Shown piece by piece: positions 1 to 9,000 of a stretch of DNA of 38,966 bases (within the stretch, counting starts at the first letter, position 1; each line of letters begins with the position of its first letter). The DNA is from Siccirubricoccus soli. Its GTDB lineage: Bacteria > Pseudomonadota > Alphaproteobacteria > Acetobacterales > Acetobacteraceae. The DNA lies in contig NZ_JAMZIK010000149.1 of NCBI RefSeq assembly GCF_024178315.1, positions 1-38,966 on the forward strand, read 5' to 3'. The notes under the pieces were generated by a model. It worked only from the letters and a program-made list of their open reading frames with translations. It ran no database searches and was not told where the DNA came from. Both the position numbers and the translations under genes were made by a program.

Positions 1-3000
1 CTTTTCTCCCGCGGCGCGCTCACCGTGGCCACTGGCGGCGTCACCGTCGCCAGCTCGGGCGGGGTGGAGCTGACGGGCACCTCCCTCACGCTGAACGACG
101 TGGTCACCGCCACCGGTCAGGCGGTGACGCTGACCGCGACCAGCGGCAGCATCACCCAGGCGGCTGCCGCCGCCATCGATGCCGACAGTCTGACCGCCTC
201 GGCCCAGACCGGCGTGGCGCTCGCCACCGCCAGCAACGCCGTCACCGGCAACCGCATCGGCAGCCTTGCGGCGAGCACGGCGACCGGCGGCGTCGCCGGC
301 TTCTCCCGCACCGCGATGACGGTCGGCGGCACCGGCATCTCCGTCGCCGCCAGCGGCGGCGTCGGGCTGGAGGCCAGCTCCCTCACGCTGGACGCCGCGG
401 TGGCGGCCGCCGGCCAGACCGTGACGCTGACGGCGAATGACGGCGGCATCACCCAGACCGCGTCCGGTACCATCACCGCCGAGGCGCTGCGGCTGAGCGC
501 CGCCGGCGCCATCAACCTGGCGGCGGCCACCGGTAACGCCTTCAGCCTCGTCAGCGGCAGCACCACGGCGGGCGGCATCGCCCTGCTCTCCACCGCCGCC
601 ACGCTGACGGTGGATGCGGCGCTGACTGCCGCGGCCGGCAGCACCATCGCGCTCACCGCGTCTGAACTCATTGCGGATGCCCGCATCGGCTTCGCCGGTC
701 CCGCCGATGCCGGCAACACCATCCGCCTGACGGCGGACAGGCTGACGGCCAACGGCGCCGACACGGTGGATGCCAGCACCCTCGGCACGGTGCGCATCGC
801 CACGCTGGGCAGCGCCACGGATCTCGCCCTCGGCACCGCCCAGTTCAGCGACGCCTCGCTGGAGCAGGTGGTGGCAGGGCGGCTGATCTTCGTCGCCGGC
901 GGCGACCTCTCCTTCGCCTCCAGCCAGGATTTCGCCGCCCGCGGCGTGACGACGCTGGAACTCGTCGCCGGCGGCGGCATTTCCCAGGCCAACGGCACGG
1001 CGCTGACCGTGACGAGGCTCGCCGCCGCTGCCGGGACAGGGGCTGGCGACGGCATCGCCCTCGCCGGCCAGAACGCGATCGGCAATATCGTCGAGGGCAC
1101 GGAGGTCGCGGGCTTCGGCCTGCGCGCCGGAGGCGACATCGCCATCACCAGCACCTCCGCCGCGCTGAGGGTGTTGGCCGGCGGCGTCATCCAGGCCGGC
1201 GCAGGCGCCGACGTCACGCTGCGGGCGAATGACCTGGTGCTGGCCGCGGCCATCCAGGCCGCGGGCGGCGGCAATCTCGGCACGGTCTCCATCCTGCCGA
1301 ACACGCCCGGCAGGGCGGTGACGCTGGGCGGCAACGCCCCCGGCACGCTTTCCCTCCTCAATGCCGAAATCGCGCAGATCGCCGCTGGCACCGGCATGCT
1401 GCGCATCGGCTCGGACGGCACCACCACCACGGCGGGCGTCATCACCATCGCCGGCGATGCCATTGTGCGCGGCCATGCCGCGGTGCTGGACCTGCGCGGC
1501 CAGCAGGTGACGCAGACGGGCGGCATCCTGGACGTCGCCACCCTGACCGGCGCCGTCACCACGGTGAACGGCGCCGATGCCGCAGGCTTCGCGCTGGACC
1601 GGCTGGTGGCCGGCGAGGCGGTCAACAGCATCGACACCCTCGCCGGCGTCACCGCCAGCGGCGGCACCATCGGCGTCGCCTCGGCCAATTCGCTGACGGT
1701 CACGGGCAATGTGCAGGCCACCGCCCCCAGCGGCTCCGGCGTCGCCCTGCTCTCGGCCGGCACGCTGACCATCGGTGGCGGCGTGCAGGTGCAGGCGGCG
1801 GGCGGCGGCGTCGCCCTCACCGCCGGCTTCGGCATCAACCATGCCGGCAGCATTTCCGCCACGGAATCGGTGCGGCTGGAGGCGGGGACCGCCGGCCTCC
1901 TGGGCGGCATCGCGCTGTCTGGAGATATCGCCAGCAGCGGCGGCGACATCTCCCTCCGGGCCCGGCTGGGGAACATCAGCCAGACGGCAGGCACCCTCAC
2001 CGCCATGGCGGCAGCACCGCACGGCACCGTCGCGCTGGTGGCGGAGGCCGGCAGCATCACCCAGTCCGGCACCGGCGCGCTGGCCGCCAGGCAGCTCATC
2101 GCGCGCGCCAGCGGCAGCGTTTCGCTGAGCGGCAGCAGCAACTCGGTTCATGCCCTGCTCGGCACCGGCGCCACCGGCGCGCTGGACGCCACCGCCTTCA
2201 CGGTGAACGACCCGGCGCGGCTCGGCAGCATGGCCGGCCTCAGCTTCGTCCTGAACAGCTCTGCCGCCACCCTGACCGTTGCCGGGCTGGTGCGTGCCGG
2301 GACGCAGGTGGACGGCACCGGCACCGTCACCGCCATCAGCCCCGGCAGGATAATCCGCCTGCTGGCGGATGACATGGTGCTGGACGCCAGCCTCTCGCCG
2401 GACGGCATCTCCCTGCGCGCCCCGGGCGGCACCATCGAGCTTGCGCCGCACACGCTGGGCGGCGCCACGCCGCGCGCCATCTCACTCGGCGGCGCCCCGG
2501 GCAGCACCAACAATGGCGAGCTCACGCTGGACAGCGCGGAGCTGGCGCAGCTCGACACGCGGGACGGCACCAGCGCCGGCACCATCGTCCTCGGCCGCGC
2601 CGATGCCGGGGCCATCACCATCCGCGGCCAGGTGGATCTGCGCGGCGCGCCCGGCACGCCCACGGAATACGAGGATCCGCGGGCCCGCACCCTGGTGCTG
2701 GCGAGCGGCGGCGCGATCACCGAGCAGGCCGGCGCGCGCCTGAACGTGGAGCGCTTCGCCGCTCTCGCCGGCGGGGCGGTGGTGCTGGACGGCGTGAACG
2801 TCATCAACACCATCGCCGGCACCGCCACCCATGTAACGGCGGCGGGTGCCAGCGGCGCCTTCAGCGTCGCCGGCATCAGCGCCCATGGCGCGGTCACGCT
2901 GCGGGTTGGCGGCCGGGCGGGGGTGGCGGATGCCAGCCTGGCCGCCCTCGGCACCACACCCGCGCTGCCGCCGGCGCTGGACGCCAATGGCAACCCGTTG

Positions 3001-6000
3001 GCCAGCGTCGCGGCGCTGACCATCGCCGGCGCCATCACCACCAACGGCGCGGGCGACATCACCCTCCGGGCGGACGACCTGCGCATCGCCGCCGCGCTGA
3101 ATGCCGGCGCCGGTCGGCGTGTGGTGCTGCAGCCGGTCACCGCCGGCCAGGGCGTGCTGCTGGGCGGCGCCGCCACCGGCCCGGTGGGGGCGGAGCCCGC
3201 GGATGGCAACGCCCTCTCCCTCACCGCGGAGGAGCTCGGCTTCGTCACCGCCGGGCTGCTGCGCATCGGCGGGCTGTCCAGCCTGGACGGCGCCGCCGCC
3301 AGCACCGGCTGGGTGGCGCAGGGCCAGCAGGCGATCGACCTCACCAGCACCGGCGTGACGACGCTGGAGGTGCTGAGCGCCTATGGCTTCGTCCAGCTCG
3401 GCGCCCTCCTCTCCGGCGTCGAGACGGCCGGCCTCACCGTCGCCAACCTCGCCGCCACGGTGCGCACCGCGGACCGCAGCGGGGCGGATGATGCCCCGGC
3501 CACGGTCTGGCTGGGCGCCGACAACCATATCGGCCGGATCGGCGACACCTCCGGCCTCGCCAGCAGTGGCGGCGCCGGCATCCGCCTGACCATCGACCGC
3601 GCCACCCAGGACGGCGTGCTGCCGAGCAATGTGGTGACGATCCGCCAGGCGGCGGGGCAGGCGCTGCAGGTCGCCGATGCCGGCATCGCCCTGAACCGCG
3701 ACGGCGGGCGGGTGACGCTGATCGCCGATATACTAGGGAATTTCGCCGGCAGTGTCAGCGTGAATGCCGGCACGATCGAGTTGCTGCCGCGCACCGCCGG
3801 CACCGATCTCAGCCTCGGCGTCACCAATGCCTCGGCGGTGGGCGAGATCAGCGCCACGACGCTCGCCGCGCTATCCACCAATGGCGGCGTGCTGCGCATC
3901 GGCCGCAGCGTGGATGCGGCGGTCATCGGCAACGGGGCGCTGGCGCCGATCGGCGGCGGCGACGCCACGCTGGCCGGTATCGCCGGGGCGGATAACAGCC
4001 GCATGGCCGGCAACATTGCCGTGCTGGGCAACCTCTCCCTGCGCGGCGTCGCCGATACGCTGGAGCTGTATGCCGGCGTGGCCGGGGAGGCGGCGCCGGG
4101 CAGCATCACCCAGGCGGCGGGCACCAGCATCGACGTCGCCGCCATCGCCGGCGGCTCGCGCGGCTTCACCGCGCTGATGAATGCCGGCAACACCATCGAC
4201 GCCATCGCCCAGCGCCGCGTGCTGAGCGCCGCCGATGCGGGCATCGGCTTCCGCGCCGGCACGGGTGCCGCCAGCCCCGAGGATGCGGTCTTCGCATTGA
4301 ACACCGGCAGCGCCCTCCTCACCATCTCCGGCCAGGTCTCGGCCGGTGTCGGTGCCGGCGCGGCAGGCAGCGGCGCGGTGGTGGCCACGGGCGGCGCCAT
4401 CACCCTGCTGGCGGACGATATGGCGCTGGAAGCGGCGCTGGTGGCGCCCGGCGGCCTCGTCGCCCTGGCGCCGCATACCGATGGCCGGCACATCGCCCTG
4501 GCGCGCAGCATCGCTGCCGCCGGCAGCAACGAGCTGGGGCTGACCGCGGCCGAGCTGGCGGCGGTCCATGCCGATACGCTCATCATCGGCCGCGCGCCGG
4601 AGGCCGGCGGCAGCGCCCTGCTCGGCCGGCGCAGCGACGGCACCGTCATCGGCAGCGCCGGCCTGCCGGTGGCCGGCACCATCCGGCAATATGGCGAGAA
4701 CATCGACCTCCTCGGCACGGCCGGGAATGCCGGGGCCGGGCCCGAGGGCAACCAGGGCACCGCCTCCACCCTGACCCTCGTCGCCCAGACCTCCATCCAA
4801 CAGCGCGGCCGCAGCGGGGATGCCTCGGCGGAGACCGAGGGCAACGGGCCGGACAGCGGCGACGCGCGCGGCTGGATCCGCGTCGGCAACCTCACCGGCA
4901 GCGCGCGCGACCTCATCTGGCTGGGCGCGGACAACCGCATCGCCACCCTGGCGGGTGATGTGATCGCCGGCGGCATCGCCGGCATCACCGTGGGCAGCGG
5001 CGGCACGGCGGGCGTCTTCACCCTGCGCCAGGCGCCGGTGGCCACCGTCACCGCGGACGGGCTGGGCAGCGGCAACCCCGACAACCGGGTGGACGTGGCC
5101 GGCAGCGTCACCGCCCTCGGCGGCGAGGGCAGCCGGATCACCTTGGTGGCGGATGCGCTCGACATTCCCGCCGGCGGGAAGGTCTCGGCCCCCGGTGGCA
5201 CGGTGGAGATCCTGCCCGCCACGGCGGGCCGCGGCGTGACGCTGGGCGGGATGGCGGCGAACACCCTTTCCCTCACCACCGCCGCCCTGGCGCGGATCGG
5301 CGACACCGCCGGCGCCACCACCGTGCTGCGCATCGGCCGCTCCGCCGATGCGGCGGTGGTGGGCAATGCCAACTGGCCCACCCCCTTCGCCCTCGGCAGC
5401 GCGGAGACCGGCAGCGCCGCCGGGCCGCGGACGGCGGGCGACATCGCCCTTGTCGGCGATGTCGCGTTGCGCGACGGCGCCGACCTCAACCGCGTGGTGC
5501 GGCTGGAGCTGCATGCGGGCGTTGGCACGGATGGCAGCGGCACCATCAGCCAGACCGGCGGTGGGCTGAACGTGCAGGACCTCGCCGGCAGCTCCCGCTT
5601 CGGCACCACCCTCGGCAGCGTCACCAACCGGGTGGACCGGCTGGCGGTGCGCGGCGCGCTGAGCGACGGGGAGAGCGGCGTCTCCTTCACCACCGGCATC
5701 GGCACGGATGCCGACAATGCCGCGACCGATGGCAGCTTCACCTTCATCACCACCCGGTCCCTGACGATTGCCGGCAGCGTCACCGCCAGCCATGCGGCGG
5801 CTTCGGGCATCGCCTCGGTCACCGTCACCAGCGCCGGCAGCCAGAGCGTGAATGCGGCGCTGCTGGCCAAGACCGGCCTCGTGCTCTCCGCCGCCACCGG
5901 CATCATCAACACCAGCAGCCTGAGGGCGATGGAGGGCGACCTCCTGCTGGTGACGGCGAACGGGGCCATTGTTTCGGAGGCCGGCACCCTCCTCAGCGCC

Positions 6001-9000
6001 GGCACCAGCGCGACGCTGACCGCGACGGGCACGGGCGGCGCCATCACCGTCTCCGAGCTGACGGCAGGGCGCGACGCCATCCTGACGGCGACGGGCGGGA
6101 TCACCGTCACCGACGTCACCGCGACGACGCGCGATGCCCGCCTCACCTCCAACACGGGCCTCGTCACCGTCCTCGGCACCGTCTTCGCCGGTCGGGATGC
6201 GGTGCTGGGGGCCGGCGCCATCGCCGTGCTCGGGAGCGTCGATGCCACGCGCGATGCCAGCCTGACGGCGAGCGGCGATATCAGCTACGGCACCATCCTC
6301 GCAGGCGGGACGGCAACGCTCACCAGCACGGCGGGCGACATCGCCGGCAGCACCGGCTCCGCCGTCACGGCCGGGACCGGCACCGCCACCCTCTCCGCCG
6401 CGAATGGCCATGTGACCCTCGGCGATCTCGCCTCGGTCAGCGGCAATGCGGTCAACATCGCCGCCGGGCTGGACTCGGAGGCCGGGAACGCCGTTCAGAT
6501 CACCGCCACGGGCGGCAGCGCCGTCTTCACCGTCACCGGCGGCGCGCTGACCCTCGGCGATGACGTCACCGTCCTCGCGGCGGACGCGGCGAGCCTGTCC
6601 AGCTTCGGGAACCTCTCGGTCGGCGCCCGCCTGCACTTCGCGGCGGAGAACGGCGACGGCGCCCTCGCCTCGAATGCCGGCAGCCTCGGCATCGACGCCA
6701 GCGCGGCGGTCTCGGCCGGGGGGCTGCTGACGCTCTCGGCCCAGACGGACATCACCCTGGCCGGCGGCGGCAGCCCGGCCAGCAGCTTCACCGGCGGCGG
6801 CCTCGCCGCCACCGCCGCCACCGGCACCCTCGATATCGGCGAGGGGGTCAGCCTGGCCGCGACCACCGGCGCGCTGACCGCGACGGCGACGGACGGGCTG
6901 CTGCGGATCGGCGATGCCGCCTCGCTCCGCGCCCTGGCGGGCAGCGCTGCCCTCACCGGCGGTATCGGCATCACCGGCGGCACGGACCTGATCCTTGCCG
7001 GCAGGGACGGGCTGACTCTGGCCGCCACCGCCGGCGTCGTCGCCCTTGGCGACGGCAGCGCCCTGGCCGCGAGCGCCGGCAGCGTCACCGTCAGCGCCGA
7101 TGGGCTGGGCGGCGCCGTCACCTTCGGCGCCGCCAGCACGGTCACGGCCGGCAACGGCTCCGTCACCGTCAGCGCCGCCACGGACATCGCCACCGGCGCC
7201 GGCAGCCAATTCGAGGCCAGCAGCCCCGGCCCGCTCGCCGGCGATGTCAGCCTGACGGCGACCGCCGGCGCCCTTGGCCTGGCGCCCGGCGCCATCGTCA
7301 CCGCCAGCCGGGACGCGCTGCTGACCGCCGGCACCACCCTCGACCTCGGCGCCGGCAGCGGCATTTCGGCCGGCCGCGCTGCCTCTGTCACCGCCACCGG
7401 CGCGGTGGGGGTGGCGGAGGGCGTCACGCTGCAGGCCGGCACCGGCCGCGCCACGCTGCGCAGTACCGGCGGCGCCCTCACCCTCGGCGGCCTTGCCGCC
7501 GGCACCATCACCATCGGCTCCACCGAGGCCGATGTGGTGCTGGGCGGCACCAGCATCACCAACGCCGCGGTGGTGGTACGGGTCATCGCCGCCACCGGCT
7601 TCGACATCACCGCCAGCGGCAATATCGGCTTCGGCAACGCCGCCAGCCTCACCACCACGGGCGGCGCGGGCCGCATCGCCTCCAGCGCCGGCAGCATCGC
7701 CTTCGGCGCGGCGCCGGTGGTGCGCAGCACCAACGGCACCATCGAGGTTTCCGCCCAGACCGGCCTCACCACCGGCGGCGGCGCCAGCTTCCGCGGCGGC
7801 GCAGGCGTCAGCCTCGCCACCGCCACGGGCGATATCGACTTCACCACGGCGGCGACGATCGCCGCCTCGGCCGGCCCGGTCAGCATCGGCGCCACCGCCG
7901 GCGCCATCCGCTTCGGCGGCGGCAGCCAGGTGAGCGCCGGCAGCGGCCCGCTGCAGATCTCCGGCGCCACGGGCATCACCGCCACCGCGGCGCTGACTGC
8001 GAGTGCCAGCGCGGGCGACGCCACCCTCGCCAGCAGCGGCGGCGCCATCGACCTCGGCAGCGGCAGCCAGGTCACGGCCGGGGCCGGCAGCCTCGGCCTC
8101 TCCGGCACCGCCATCCTCCTCGGCAACGGCGTCACCCTCTCCTCGCGCGACGGCACCGCGGTGACGGCGACAGCCACCGACATCACGGTCGGCGGCGGCA
8201 GCACCATCCGGGCGACCGCCGGGGCCACCAGCCTCACGGCGAGCCTCGGCCACATCACCCTCAACAGCGGCACCAGCGTCACCGCCGGTCAGGGTGCGCT
8301 CGGCCTCGTCAGCGGCACCGGCCTCACCCTCCTCGACAACGTCACCGCCACGGCCACGGGCGGCGACTTCACCATGGCCGGCGGCAACGGGGCCATCGGC
8401 ATCGGCACCGACGGCACCTTCGGCAGCACCACCGGCAACGCGACGCTGACCGGCACCGCCATCACCCTGGGCGACGGCACGGATGTCTCGGCCGCCACCG
8501 GCGCGAGCCTGACGGCCAGCACCGGCACCCTCGCCCTCGGCAACGGGGCGAGCGTCACCAGCACCGGCGGCACCACGCTGCTGCAGGCCAATGCGGCCGA
8601 TATCAGCCTCGGCAACGGCGTGGCCCTTTCCGGCGGCGCGCTGGTGCTGGCCAGCGGCACCGGCATCGCCGGCGGCACCGGCTTCACCGGCACCGCCGGC
8701 AGCGGCAATGCCAGCCTCGAGGGCGGTGCCGGCAGCGTCACCCTCGGCGCCAATGCGGTGATCGAGGCCGAAGCCGGTGCGCTCGCGGTCAGCGGCACCG
8801 CCATCGACATCGGCACCCTTGGCTCGCTGACATCGCGCGACGGCATCACGCTCGGGGCCACGGCCGGCTCCATCGAGCTCGGCAACAGCGCGGGCCTCTG
8901 GGCCACGGCAGGCGGGATCGGCCTCGCCAGCACGGGGACCATCGGCCTCGGCAGCGGCACGGCCATGATCGCCGGCGCGGGCGACCTTATCCTGGCGGGC

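Noticed and set aside
117-2141. Antisense frame of about 670 codons at the left end
   Set aside because: Its Ala/Pro/Ser/Val-rich composition mirrors the adhesin codons. No start context or homologous domain is recognisable.
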